Positions 1-8,908 of a stretch of DNA of 64,000 nucleotides are shown here, one piece after another (within the stretch, counting starts at the first letter, position 1; the number at the start of each line of letters is the position of its first letter). Both the position numbers and the translations under genes were made by a program. The notes beneath the pieces were generated by a model, which saw nothing but the letters and a program-made list of their open reading frames with translations, did not search any database and was not told the DNA's origin. This DNA comes from QWHO01 sp039809865 (GTDB lineage Bacteria > Vulcanimicrobiota > Xenobia > Xenobiales > QWHO01), in contig JBDHVW010000007.1 of assembly GCA_039809865.1 (NCBI GenBank), forward strand, positions 89,107 to 153,106, written 5' to 3'.

Positions 1-915
1 CGAGCGTCCGATAATGAGCACGCTCTCGAGCAGGGGGAATTTCTTGCCCTGGTCGGGCCCCTCGGCCACGATGATGCGATAGGCGGCGGGACGCTCGGCC
101 TCGCCCGAGGGCTCGGGCTCGGGCGGCGATGGCGTGAACGCCAGCGCGGGCGAGGGCTTGGGCGGAGGCGAGAACGACAGGGCCGGGGGCAAACGGCGGG
201 GGGGTTCGGGCTCGGGCTCCGGCTCGAGCACGGGTTCCGGCTCGGGCTCGGGCTCGGGCACGTGAGCGGCCACGGGCCCGGGAGCTCGCATGACCGGCAA
301 TTGCGGTGGCGGGGCCGGAGTGCTGGGAGCGGGCGTGCGGAAAGGATTGGCGTTGGCGCTGGCGTTGGAGTTGAAGCTGGCCCAGGGGTCGGGCCCTCCC
401 TCGTTGCGGGTGGGCGGCCGCAGAGCCGGGTTGCTGCGCGTGGTGGTGGGAGACGAGGCAGGGGCGCGCTCTTCACCCAGGTTCGAGAGAGCCTCCAGGA
501 TCGGGCCCACCACGGATTCGTTTTTTTTCCTGTCAGAAGGTCCGGTGACAGCGTCGCCCAGCCGCCCGGAACGTGGCGTGGCACCGGTTTCGGCGTTCTG
601 CATCTCGAGCACCAGGAGACCGAGCTGCAGGCGGGTCCCGATGGTGATGGGATGATGGTCCACGGGTGAGCCGTTCACCAGGCTGGCGTTCGTCTTGGAG
701 CGATGATTCAGGATGTAGTGCTTGCGGCTATCGTCCCAGCTCAGGATGGCGTGGACGCGGGAAACGGTGGGCTCATTGAAAAAAATCCAGCCAGGGGCCC
801 GCTCGCCTTTCGTCTGCGCGCGCCCCAGCGTGACTTCGGGGTGATCCAGGCGGATGGTTCGTCCGCGCTCTTGCCCCTCGACAACCTTCAGTTGTAGGCC
901 CGAGGTCCAGGACAT
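1..915 (-). CDS. FHA-domain protein with two FHA modules, C-terminus cut by the window edge
   Basis: Translating the minus strand from the ATG at 915 gives an open frame of 305 codons that runs off the left edge. The first ~95 residues form a forkhead-associated domain with the family landmarks VTLGRA, EPTVSRVHA and NHRSKTNASLVNG. A proline/glutamate-rich linker with P-E-P-E runs follows (about residues 130-265). A second FHA-like module then begins (FPLLESVLIIGRS) and is cut off. FHA domains bind phosphothreonine peptides, so it probably reads out Ser/Thr kinases such as those at 5756 and 28362; that link is inference. It lies 60 bp downstream of hflX on the same strand and may be co-transcribed with it. 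Confidence 0.8.
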   Translation of the reverse strand, partial: MSWTSGLQLKVVEGQERGRTIRLDHPEVTLGRAQTKGERAPGWIFFNEPTVSRVHAILSWDDSRKHYILNHRSKTNASLVNGSPVDHHPITIGTRLQLGLLVLEMQNAETGATPRSGRLGDAVTGPSDRKKNESVVGPILEALSNLGEERAPASSPTTTRSNPALRPPTRNEGGPDPWASFNSNASANANPFRTPAPSTPAPPPQLPVMRAPGPVAAHVPEPEPEPEPVLEPEPEPEPPRRLPPALSFSPPPKPSPALAFTPSPPEPEPSGEAERPAAYRIIVAEGPDQGKKFPLLESVLIIGRS

Positions 916-975
916 TCCGTTCGATCGCTCCGAAAGCACCTCGCCTTACCGGCGGGGTGCCCTTCGCCCTACTCC

Positions 976-2655
976 TTATACTCCCGCACTTTCTGGTTCT
1001 ACGTCCGCCTCTTGGACCCCTCCGCTGCGCGCCTGGGCGAGCGCCGCGTCGAGCGCGGTCAAGAGGGGTCCGAGCGAGCTGGCCTCGCGGGCCGAAATCG
1101 CGGGCGCGGTCCAGGTGCCCAATAGCTCGTCGCGCTCTTCCGGGGGCACCCGATCGACCTTGTTGAAGCACATCAGCACGGGCAAGTTGTCCAGCGCCAG
1201 GTCGGACAGAATCTGCTCCACCGCCATGACCTGGTCGGCGAAATGCGGATTGGACATGTCCACGAGGTGCAAGAGCAGGTCGGCTTCGCCCAGCTCTTCC
1301 AGCGTGGCCCGGAAGGCTTTGGCCAGTTCGTCGGGCAGCTCGCGGATGAAGCCGACCGTATCGGTCAGGATGGCCTCGCGGCCCGGTCCGAGCCAGAGCC
1401 GGCGCGAGGTCGGGTCGAGCGTGGCGAAGAGGCGGTCCTCGGCCAGCACGCCCGCCCCGGTCAGAGTATTGAGCAGCGTGGACTTGCCGGCATTGGTGTA
1501 GCCGATGATCGAAACCACCGGGATGCCCACCCGCCGCCGCTGCTCGCGACGCAAGGCGCGCTCCTTGGAGAGGCCCTCCAGGTCGCGCTCCAGCCGGGCG
1601 ATGCGGTCGCGCACCTGGCGGCGCAGCTCCTCGATTTTCGTCTCACCCGGGCCGCGGGCGCCGATTCCGCCCGTCAGGCGGCTGAGGAAGTCGTCGCGCA
1701 GCACCAGGCGCGGAAGGCTGTATTTGAGCATGGCCAGCTCGACCTGCAGTTTGCCCCCGCGGCTGCGGGCGCGCTGCCCGAAGATCTCCAGGATCAGCTG
1801 GGTGCGGTCCCACACCTCCAGCTCGCCGAACTCGGAGATAGCGCGTACCTGCGAGCCCGAGAGCTCGCCCTCGAACACCATGATGTCGGCGCGTTTCTGC
1901 ATACAATGGATGTACAGCTCTTTCATCTTGCCCGAGCCGACCACGAACTTGGCGTCCAGCTTGGGACGGCGCTGGGCGACCACGTCCACCACCTCGAGCC
2001 CGGCCGATTCGGCCAGCTCCTTGAGCTCCTCGAGGTTCTCCTCGAGCTCCTCCAGCCCCCCGGTGGTCACCCCCACCAGCACCGCGCGTTTCTTGGCTCG
2101 ACCGGCCCGCTGGGTGCGGCGCACCAGTCCCGAGAACTCTTCCTCGAGGTCGGTGATGAACTGGGCGAAATCGAGGTCGAGCTCGTGCACCGTCGTGGGG
2201 GCTTCCACCACCCACGGCTCGGCGTCGTCGGCGCCCGGGCGCAGGTAAGCGTAATGCACACGGCCCGGGAGGCCGTTCTCGAGCGCCTCCACGGCGCAGA
2301 TCAGGTCGAAGCGCAGCAGGGCGAGGTCGGTCAGGTCGTCGTGAGTGAGGGATTCGCCGCGCAGGTGGGTGTGCACGAAGCGCACGCCGCGGAAGCGAGA
2401 TTTTCCCACCCGGTATCGCCCCATCTCGGTGAGGGTGATCTGGCGGGCGTCACCCACGATCAGGTCTTCGATGCGTCCGCGGCGATCGACCAGGATGCCG
2501 ATCTGGCGTCCGATCTCTCGCGAAATCTCGCACAGGCTGCGGGCCAGCTCGGCCGAGATGACCTCGTCGGGGGGAGTGCGGCGCTCGGTCAGCTTGCCGA
2601 GACTCTTCATCTGGCTGGGCTTCAGGCCCAGCGTGTTTCCCTTTGGCTTCTTGAT
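976..2655 (-). CDS. hflX: GTPase HflX (ribosome-splitting GTPase)
   Basis: HflX binds the 50S subunit and splits stalled or stress-inactivated ribosomes. Counting from the ATG at 2610, the N-terminal HflX domain spans roughly residues 1-360, with the glycine-rich stretch GIGARGPGE at ~315-323. The G domain follows, with P-loop GYTNAGKS (370-377), DTVGF (G3) and NKVD (G4). The protein is complete (544 residues from 2610). The conserved HflX N-terminal motif GNTxGLKPSQ is encoded upstream of that ATG, with no ATG, GTG or TTG available before the preceding in-frame stop. An ATC at 2655 sits 8 nt after a good AAGGAG, so I place the start there. If only canonical starts are accepted, use 2610. The family call is secure; the start is not. 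Confidence 0.93.
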   Translation of the reverse strand: MKKPKGNTLGLKPSQMKSLGKLTERRTPPDEVISAELARSLCEISREIGRQIGILVDRRGRIEDLIVGDARQITLTEMGRYRVGKSRFRGVRFVHTHLRGESLTHDDLTDLALLRFDLICAVEALENGLPGRVHYAYLRPGADDAEPWVVEAPTTVHELDLDFAQFITDLEEEFSGLVRRTQRAGRAKKRAVLVGVTTGGLEELEENLEELKELAESAGLEVVDVVAQRRPKLDAKFVVGSGKMKELYIHCMQKRADIMVFEGELSGSQVRAISEFGELEVWDRTQLILEIFGQRARSRGGKLQVELAMLKYSLPRLVLRDDFLSRLTGGIGARGPGETKIEELRRQVRDRIARLERDLEGLSKERALRREQRRRVGIPVVSIIGYTNAGKSTLLNTLTGAGVLAEDRLFATLDPTSRRLWLGPGREAILTDTVGFIRELPDELAKAFRATLEELGEADLLLHLVDMSNPHFADQVMAVEQILSDLALDNLPVLMCFNKVDRVPPEERDELLGTWTAPAISAREASSLGPLLTALDAALAQARSGGVQEADVEPESAGV

Positions 2656-2669
2656 AGAGGACGCTCCTT
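2655..2669 (-). promoter_or_regulatory. Shine-Dalgarno plus putative ATC start of hflX
   Basis: On the minus strand AAGGAG (2664-2669) is followed by an 8-nt spacer and ATC (2653-2655), in frame with the conserved HflX N-terminus. No equivalent ribosome-binding site precedes the ATG at 2610. This decides in favour of a non-canonical start. Confidence 0.5.
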
Positions 2670-2751
2670 CAAGCGGGTTTCCTCTACCCTTTCGCGTACA
2701 AGATACAGGCGCCTGTTCGGCGCCTGAAGATGGTAGCTACCTGGCTCGAGC

Positions 2752-2955
2752 TTATTGGCGCACGAAGCCCCACATGAACAGCAGTGTAATCAGCAGGTAG
2801 GCGAAGTACTGGGGCGACCCCATTTGAACACTCTGGATGGCGAAGACGGTTGTGGTGAGACCGGCTAACCAGTAAGCCCAGTTGTTCGTCAAGGTTCGAG
2901 TTGGCACGATCGGCTCCTCGCTGATGGCTGCCTCTACCGTAACCGGGGTTTCCAT
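2752..2955 (-). CDS. small hypothetical membrane protein (67 aa)
   Basis: This is a 67-residue protein with a polar, acidic N-terminus (residues 1-25) and two hydrophobic stretches: WAYWLAGLTTTVFAIQS (about 26-42) and YFAYLLITLLFMWGFV (about 50-65). Two transmembrane helices separated by a short turn are likely. The start ATG is preceded by GAAGGGAG at a good distance. No family is recognised. It stands alone between hflX and the divergent PilZ gene, with a ~220-bp intergenic leader upstream (2956-3174). A longer 134-residue reading in another minus frame overlaps it but lacks protein-like character. Confidence 0.55.
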   Translation of the reverse strand: METPVTVEAAISEEPIVPTRTLTNNWAYWLAGLTTTVFAIQSVQMGSPQYFAYLLITLLFMWGFVRQ

Positions 2956-3174
2956 CGCGTTCTCCCTTCGAAGTGAATGATGAAGGTAGGATTGCGGAGG
3001 ACCCGGCCAGGTGGCCTGGTCTTATCTTACCAGACAGACCCCCGGGCTGGAAGTGAAGTAGCTCACACCGATTAAAAATGGTCCACATGTTCTACCAGGA
3101 GGTTCGGTCTCGGCGGTTTTAGAACCAGCTTTAGAGAAGCGCGCTTCAGGCGCAGCACTTCCAGGGGAGTAATC

Positions 3175-3942
3175 GTGTTCAAGCAGCTGGTGCAGGGCTT
3201 GAAGGGTCTCGTTCCCGGGACCCGGCGCGTCCTGCCGGGTGTCTCCGATCGGCGCCAGCTGGTGCGCCTTCGCTGCGACTATCCCGTGCTGGTGAAGCTG
3301 GGCGACACCATGTTCGCGGCCCGCGTCACCGACATCAGCTCGCAGGGCCTGCGGATCGTGGTTCCCGAGATCGAGCGCGCCCCCCGCAAAGACTCCACCG
3401 TGCTGGTTTCCTACCGGCCGGGCGGCGTGCCGACCGGCCGCCAGCGTCTGCGTTGCCGCATCATGTGGGCTCGCAAGCCGCGGAACCGCACCTCCGTCGA
3501 GCTGGGGCTGGCCTACGACGACAATCCGGAGAACCTGCGCTTTTCGTGGGTCCAGTACCTGCTGCAGGAGCTGGGCTTCGACGAGCGCCGGCTCTACCGG
3601 CGCCGCGCCCTGCGCGTGGAGCTGACGCTGCCGATCAGCGTGCGCTCGCTCGAGGGCGGCGGCGCCGAGCACCCCGGCGAGCTGCTCAATCTCGGAGTGG
3701 GCGGCCTATTGTGCCGCACCGGCGGCGATCTGCGGACCGGCAGCGGGGTGGTGGTCTCCCTGGGCCCCTACAAGAGGTTGCCGGCGCTGGTCATCGCGGG
3801 CCGCGTGGTCTCGAATCGCCCTGACACCGAGGGCATTGGGATGCGGCACGGGATAAGGTTCATGAGCTCGGACTCCCCCGAGATCAAGCTGCTGGGCCAG
3901 TACGTGATTCAAACCTTGAGGGAGCAGTATCCAGACGATTAG
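3175..3942 (+). CDS. tandem PilZ-domain protein
   Basis: PilZ domains bind cyclic di-GMP. Two units are visible. In the first, a charged DRRQLVRLR stretch (about residues 25-33) is followed by DISSQGLRI (about 58-66). In the second, YRRRALRVE (about 141-149) is followed by LNLGVGGLL (about 171-179), which is degenerate at the D/N-x-S-x-x-G motif. The start is GTG at 3175, five bases after GGGAG. It lies 17 bp upstream of the HExxH protein gene, with a second PilZ-type gene at 5114, so the three probably form an operon. The first domain looks competent for ligand binding and the second may not. The target is unknown. Confidence 0.75.
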   Translation: MFKQLVQGLKGLVPGTRRVLPGVSDRRQLVRLRCDYPVLVKLGDTMFAARVTDISSQGLRIVVPEIERAPRKDSTVLVSYRPGGVPTGRQRLRCRIMWARKPRNRTSVELGLAYDDNPENLRFSWVQYLLQELGFDERRLYRRRALRVELTLPISVRSLEGGGAEHPGELLNLGVGGLLCRTGGDLRTGSGVVVSLGPYKRLPALVIAGRVVSNRPDTEGIGMRHGIRFMSSDSPEIKLLGQYVIQTLREQYPDD

Positions 3943-3959
3943 GTGGAGAACTTCTCCAA

Positions 3960-5087
3960 GTGGAGCTCCGTCCGTCAGGCCCTTTTCAGGGCATCACCCG
4001 GCCCCAGGCCGCCTTTGCGGCCACCGGCACGACGCCCACGCCCTCCCCCTGCGAGAGCGTTCGGCTCGGTCACGGCCCCGATCTCGAGGCGCTGATGAAC
4101 CCCACGATGAGCCCCGAGCACCGCCGTGAGGTGCGCGAGTTCCTGGCCGAATTCCGTCCCCAGGAGCTCGAGCTGCTGCGCAAGGAAGGGCTGACCGTCA
4201 GCTACGACAAGCTGTCTCCGCTCATCGGCGGGCTCTACAGCCGGGATACGAATTGCTTCTTCCCCCTCAAGAAGCCGACCGTGCAGATCAACACCGAAGC
4301 CCAGGACCCGAAGGGAACCGGCGTCCACGAGGTGGCCCACGCCCTCGATCGAGCCGAGCTCAAGGCCATGGTGGCCCGGGGGGCCCGCCTGCTGGGCCTG
4401 ACCGCCTCGCACGCCAGCGAGGTCAAGCCCGAGCTCATCGCGCTATTCCAGGACTATCAGGCCCGCGGCACCGCCCAGCTGGCCGCCCGCCTGGTGGCCT
4501 CGCTGGACCATCCCGAGCAGCCTTCCAAAGGCTACCACAAGACCTCCTTCCGAGGCGTGCACTACTACTACGACTACCAGCCCGCGCGGGATGGCCGGCC
4601 GGCCACGATGGACCTGCGCCTGCACAAGAGCGCTTATGATCAAGCCCGCGAGCTCGGCGACGCCGAGGGGGGATTGCTCGTGGGCGGGGCGGTCGGGATC
4701 GCCGTGGGGGCGGCCGTGGCCACGGCCGTGTGCGCTCCGCTGGGGATCGCGCTGGGGCTGGTGGCCGCCCTGCCGCTCGGACTGGGCCTGCTGCGCCACG
4801 CTCTCAAAAAGCGCCGGGTCGACAACTGGAACAACTTCGAGCGCAAGCTCGAGCTGCCCGACGGCCAGGCGGTCAACGTCAAGCGCCAGGGAGATACCAC
4901 CCGGGTCGAGCTGCCCGGGCGGTTGCAAAAGACCCCCAACTGGACGTGGAGCGAGTACGCGCTGGACACCCAGCAGCCCTGGGAGTACTACGCGGAAGGC
5001 ATCCGGGCTCGCCAGCAGAGTCCGGACGAGCTGCGTGAGAAAGACCCGAATCTGCTCGGCTATCTGATGCCCAAACAGCAGGGTTAA
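3960..5087 (+). CDS. HExxH metallopeptidase-like protein with a hydrophobic hairpin
   Basis: The 375-residue protein has HEVAH at residues 123-127, the zincin signature. Near the C-terminus is WEYYAEG (341-347), which resembles the third-ligand motif (E-F/Y-F/Y-A-E) of the anthrax lethal factor-like (ATLF) zincins. A glycine/alanine-rich hydrophobic stretch of ~45 residues (roughly 236-280) separates the two and could form a membrane hairpin. No signal peptide is visible. GTG at 3960 is used, with AGGTGGAGA upstream. It lies between two PilZ-type genes. The zinc-protease call rests on motifs only; the substrate is unknown and the hairpin insertion is unusual for the family. Confidence 0.5.
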   Translation: MELRPSGPFQGITRPQAAFAATGTTPTPSPCESVRLGHGPDLEALMNPTMSPEHRREVREFLAEFRPQELELLRKEGLTVSYDKLSPLIGGLYSRDTNCFFPLKKPTVQINTEAQDPKGTGVHEVAHALDRAELKAMVARGARLLGLTASHASEVKPELIALFQDYQARGTAQLAARLVASLDHPEQPSKGYHKTSFRGVHYYYDYQPARDGRPATMDLRLHKSAYDQARELGDAEGGLLVGGAVGIAVGAAVATAVCAPLGIALGLVAALPLGLGLLRHALKKRRVDNWNNFERKLELPDGQAVNVKRQGDTTRVELPGRLQKTPNWTWSEYALDTQQPWEYYAEGIRARQQSPDELREKDPNLLGYLMPKQQG

Positions 5088-5113
5088 TTCCGCGTAGTTT
5101 GGAAAGACCGGCC

Positions 5114-5749
5114 ATGGACTTCCTGAAGAAGCTTACCAAACCGACGTTCTATGTCGCTAACTACGCGCAGGGCGTGGTTCAGTTTCGCTGCAAGAAATCG
5201 CTGAAAGTGGGCTCGCAGTCGGAGGGCACCGCCATTCTCCCGGGCGGAACGCGCTGCGACCTCATCCTCGAGATCGCTGCCGGCAACGGCGATGCCTATG
5301 CCGGCCGTCCGGTGGGTCCGGCCGAGTCGGTGACGACGCTCGAGAAGACCTTTCTCCCCGACGAGCGGCAGGCCAAAGAGCAGATGTTCTACAAGCCGAA
5401 CGCCGAGTCGTTCACCCGGCACATGCGCACCTATGCCGTGCACTGCAAGGATTTCCACAACTTCAAGGGCGTGACGGCCGAGCTCTCTCGCGAGGGCGCC
5501 CTCATGATCCTCACCGGTCCCGTCGAGCCCGGCATCGACATCAACATCCGGGTATCGCTCGACGACGAGGACGTTCCGCCCCTCGAGGTGAGCGCCACGG
5601 TCGAGTGGTGCCAGCGCCGCGACGAGAAGACCTGGGTGGCCAGCCTCGAGTTCGGCAAGCTGACACCCGAGCAGGACGCCATGCTGGCCAAGTTCCTGGA
5701 AGAGCTGAAATACCGGTTGCCCGGCTCCAGGCCCCGCGCCGACAACTAG
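5114..5749 (+). CDS. PilZ-like protein
   Basis: I start at ATG 5114, seven bases after GGAAAG; an in-frame TTG at 5099 lacks such a site. The 211-residue product has an N-terminal half of unknown fold. Its C-terminal half (about residues 95-205) resembles a PilZ barrel: an arginine-bearing lead strand (TRHMRTYAVHC), an LSREGALM turn where D/N-x-S-x-x-G is expected, and a closing VEWCQRRDEKTWVASLEF strand pair. The aspartate of the canonical motif is replaced, so cyclic di-GMP binding is doubtful. It is the third gene of the probable 3175-5749 operon and ends 6 bp before the kinase fusion gene. Confidence 0.5.
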   Translation: MDFLKKLTKPTFYVANYAQGVVQFRCKKSLKVGSQSEGTAILPGGTRCDLILEIAAGNGDAYAGRPVGPAESVTTLEKTFLPDERQAKEQMFYKPNAESFTRHMRTYAVHCKDFHNFKGVTAELSREGALMILTGPVEPGIDINIRVSLDDEDVPPLEVSATVEWCQRRDEKTWVASLEFGKLTPEQDAMLAKFLEELKYRLPGSRPRADN

Positions 5750-5755
5750 CTTCCC

Positions 5756-8017
5756 TTGGACGAGCCCCGCAAGAGATCGCCGGAGAACTTCGAGCTCCTG
5801 GACAAACTCGGCGAGGGCGCCATGGGTCAGGTGTACAAAGCTCGCGACAAATCCACCGACGAGATCTTCGCGGTCAAGTTCCTGCACCCCGACGCGGATA
5901 ACGCCGCCCGCGCGCGTCTGCGCCAGGAAGCCACCGAGCAGGCGACCCTCAACCACCCGAACGTGGTGCGCCTGCTCGAGTTCATGAGCTACGACGAGCA
6001 CGACTTCATCGTGATGGAGTACGTGGACGGCGGCAATCTGGCCGAGGCCAAAGTCGAGCTCGAGCAAACCCTGGAGATCTTCGGGGGCATCTGCGCCGGG
6101 CTCGAGTGCATCCACCGCCAGGGTCTCGTGCATCGCGATCTCAAGCCCGAGAACATCCTGCTGACGGCCGCCGACAAAACCCCGAAGATCGCCGATCTGG
6201 GCGTGGCCCGGCGGGTGGACCAGAGCCTGGGGCTCACGCGCATGGGCCAGATCGTCGGAACCACGCTCTATATCGCTCCCGAGCAGGTGCTGCAGAGCTC
6301 CGTCACGCCCGCCTCGGACCTCTACTCGGTGGGCATCATGCTGTTCGAGGCCGTGGCGGGCCATCTGCCGTTCGAGCACGACAGCGAGTTTGCGCTGCTC
6401 AACGCCCACATCCGCGACGTGCCGCCGGCCCTGCGCACCCTCAAGCCTACCGTGCCGATCGCGCTCGAGAAGCTGGTCGCCTCGCTGCTGGAGAAGTCGC
6501 CCGAGAATCGTCCCCGTTCGGCCGGCCAGGTAGCCGAGGCGCTGCAGGCGTGTCTGCAGGCCATGCGCGATCCGGTCCCCGTGGAGCCGGAAGCCCGGCC
6601 CGCGACCAACGTCGGGCTCGAAGACCTGAGCCAGGTCGTCATGGCCATGGACCACCAGATCTGGAATCCGATGAATGGCGTGCTCGGCATGGCGCGGCTG
6701 CTCAAGGAGGCCCGGCTGAGCCCCACCGAGCGCCTGTATCACGAGGCCCTGATGGAGTCGGCCGAGGCTCTCCAGGTCTCGCTGCGCGAGCTGCTCGACT
6801 TTGCCCGCCTGCAAACGGGCAAGCTACGCCTCGATCCGGTGCCCACCGACCTGCGCGGCCTGGTCAAGAACGTACAGACGCAGTCCCCGCGCCTGATGGG
6901 CCACGTGGATGTCAGCGTGCCCGACCTGGTGATGGTGGATCCGTTACGGCTGCACCAGATTCTGTCGGCCCTGGCCACCCACGCCCTGCGCTGCTCACGA
7001 GACGGCATGGTCACCCTGCGCGTGCAGCGCGACTACGATGAGCCCGGTAAAGTAGCGCTCTCCTTCCTGCTCAACCACGACGGGGTGGTGGAGAACGTGC
7101 TCGAGCTCTTCCTCCCGCGCCTCGACGCGCAGGGCGTGCAGGGCCTCAGTCTCTACCTGGTCAGCCAGCTCGTCACCACCATGGGCGGCCGCTGTTGGGC
7201 CCAGAGCTTTCCCGGGCGCGGCACGGCCTACACGGTGGCGCTCACCCTCGATGTCTGCGGCGCCATGCCGGCTCCGCAGGCCCAGGTCACGTCGGCCCAC
7301 ATCTTGCTGGCGGACGACCTGCGCATCAACCTGGTGCTGGCCAAGGCGATGCTGGAGCGGCTGGGGCACACCGTGACGACCGCGATGGACGGCACCGAGG
7401 TCCTCAAAGAGGTCGAGACGACGCAGTTCGACCTCATCATCATGGACATGGTCATGCCCGAGATGGACGGCCTCGAGGCCACCCGGCTGATCCGCGAGCG
7501 CGAGGCGAGCCTGGGCCTGGAGCGGATCCCGATCATCGCCCTGACCGCCCTCTCGCAGGGCGAGTTCGCCAGCGAAGCTCTGCAGGGCGGGATGGACGGC
7601 GTGCTGGGCAAGCCCGTGGACGAAGACGCCCTGGTGCGTGTCCTGGCCGAGCACATCCGGCCCCGCGAGGCGCCGGCGCTGGCTCCCTACGATCTGGACG
7701 AGCTGCGCAAACGCCTGGGGGGCAGCGAGCGTCACGTGAACGTGATGCTGGAGATGTTCCTGGAAGTCTATCCGGGCCAGTTGGAGGCCCTGGAGAAGGC
7801 CTTTCGCGACGCCAACACGGCTGAGGTGGCCCAGTTGGCCGGCCACCTGGCGGGGTCGCTGGAGGGGATTGCCGCCTCCCCCGCGGCCGTGGCCGCCAAG
7901 AATCTGCAGCAACTGGCCCGCGAGGGGCGGCAGGAAGCAGCCCTGCACGCCCGCCGCGAGCTGGTCACCGAGATCGAGCGCCTGCGCGACGCCCTGGAAG
8001 CCCGAGCGGCCGTGTAG
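5756..8017 (+). CDS. Ser/Thr kinase-histidine kinase-receiver-HPt fusion protein
   Basis: The 753-residue multidomain protein starts at TTG 5756. Residues ~10-275 are a eukaryote-type Ser/Thr kinase: GEGAMGQVY loop, AVKF lysine, HRDLKPEN catalytic loop, DLG in place of DFG, APE. Residues ~300-360 are HisKA-like, with H in DHQIWNPMNGVLG rather than SHELRTPLNG. The following ATPase region lacks the N-box asparagine and the DxGxG motif, so it is probably unable to bind ATP. A receiver follows (ADDLRIN, MDMVMPEMDG, KP; about 520-640), then a C-terminal HPt-like helix bundle with LAGHLAGSLEG. The Ser/Thr kinase looks active, so phosphate input to the receiver must be explained. No clear Shine-Dalgarno precedes the TTG. 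Confidence 0.85.
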   Translation: MDEPRKRSPENFELLDKLGEGAMGQVYKARDKSTDEIFAVKFLHPDADNAARARLRQEATEQATLNHPNVVRLLEFMSYDEHDFIVMEYVDGGNLAEAKVELEQTLEIFGGICAGLECIHRQGLVHRDLKPENILLTAADKTPKIADLGVARRVDQSLGLTRMGQIVGTTLYIAPEQVLQSSVTPASDLYSVGIMLFEAVAGHLPFEHDSEFALLNAHIRDVPPALRTLKPTVPIALEKLVASLLEKSPENRPRSAGQVAEALQACLQAMRDPVPVEPEARPATNVGLEDLSQVVMAMDHQIWNPMNGVLGMARLLKEARLSPTERLYHEALMESAEALQVSLRELLDFARLQTGKLRLDPVPTDLRGLVKNVQTQSPRLMGHVDVSVPDLVMVDPLRLHQILSALATHALRCSRDGMVTLRVQRDYDEPGKVALSFLLNHDGVVENVLELFLPRLDAQGVQGLSLYLVSQLVTTMGGRCWAQSFPGRGTAYTVALTLDVCGAMPAPQAQVTSAHILLADDLRINLVLAKAMLERLGHTVTTAMDGTEVLKEVETTQFDLIIMDMVMPEMDGLEATRLIREREASLGLERIPIIALTALSQGEFASEALQGGMDGVLGKPVDEDALVRVLAEHIRPREAPALAPYDLDELRKRLGGSERHVNVMLEMFLEVYPGQLEALEKAFRDANTAEVAQLAGHLAGSLEGIAASPAAVAAKNLQQLAREGRQEAALHARRELVTEIERLRDALEARAAV

Positions 8018-8023
8018 ACGGGG

Positions 8024-8112
8024 GAGACGAGAGACGAGAGACGAGAGACGGAAGACGGGAGGTTACTCCCTACTCCCTACTCCCTACTCCCCACTCCCTA
8101 CTCCCTACTCCC
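8024..8112. repeat. two intergenic heptamer tandem repeats
   Basis: Between the stops of the convergent kinase-fusion and SOD genes lie five heptamers of GAGACGA type (8024-8058: three exact, then GAGACGG and AAGACGG). These are followed by seven heptamers of TACTCCC (8064-8112, one reading CACTCCC). Heptameric tandem repeats of this style resemble the STRR repeats known from filamentous cyanobacteria. No coding or clear terminator structure is present. Confidence 0.85.
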
Positions 8113-8118
8113 ATCCCG

Positions 8119-8742
<624 letters not shown>

Positions 8743-8908
8743 ATCGTGATTCCTCCCAAATTGTCTGTCTGTAGCCGAAGCTAAGTATGCCTTCGGCCCG
8801 GGTAACTCCTGTCCCGCAGGCGATCGGATCATGACTTTCGAAGGACCGGGATCCCTTTACAATCGTCCGGCCGCTCCTGTCGTCGCTGGAAAAACTTGAG
8901 GAGGTCTG

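Noticed and set aside
2684..3088. 134-codon minus-strand opening around the small membrane protein
   Set aside because: Different frame, no protein-like features, while the 67-residue frame has a ribosome-binding site and two clear hydrophobic helices.
5084..6814. 576-codon antisense opening across the kinase fusion, and similar ones at 22746-24596, 25286-27574 and 52066-54909 on the minus strand
   Set aside because: They mirror well-supported genes on the other strand, have low-complexity or Gln/His/Arg-biased composition, and arise from high GC third positions.
8064..8112. Transcription terminator for the kinase fusion or sod
   Set aside because: The tract is a direct heptamer repeat with no stem-loop or T-run.
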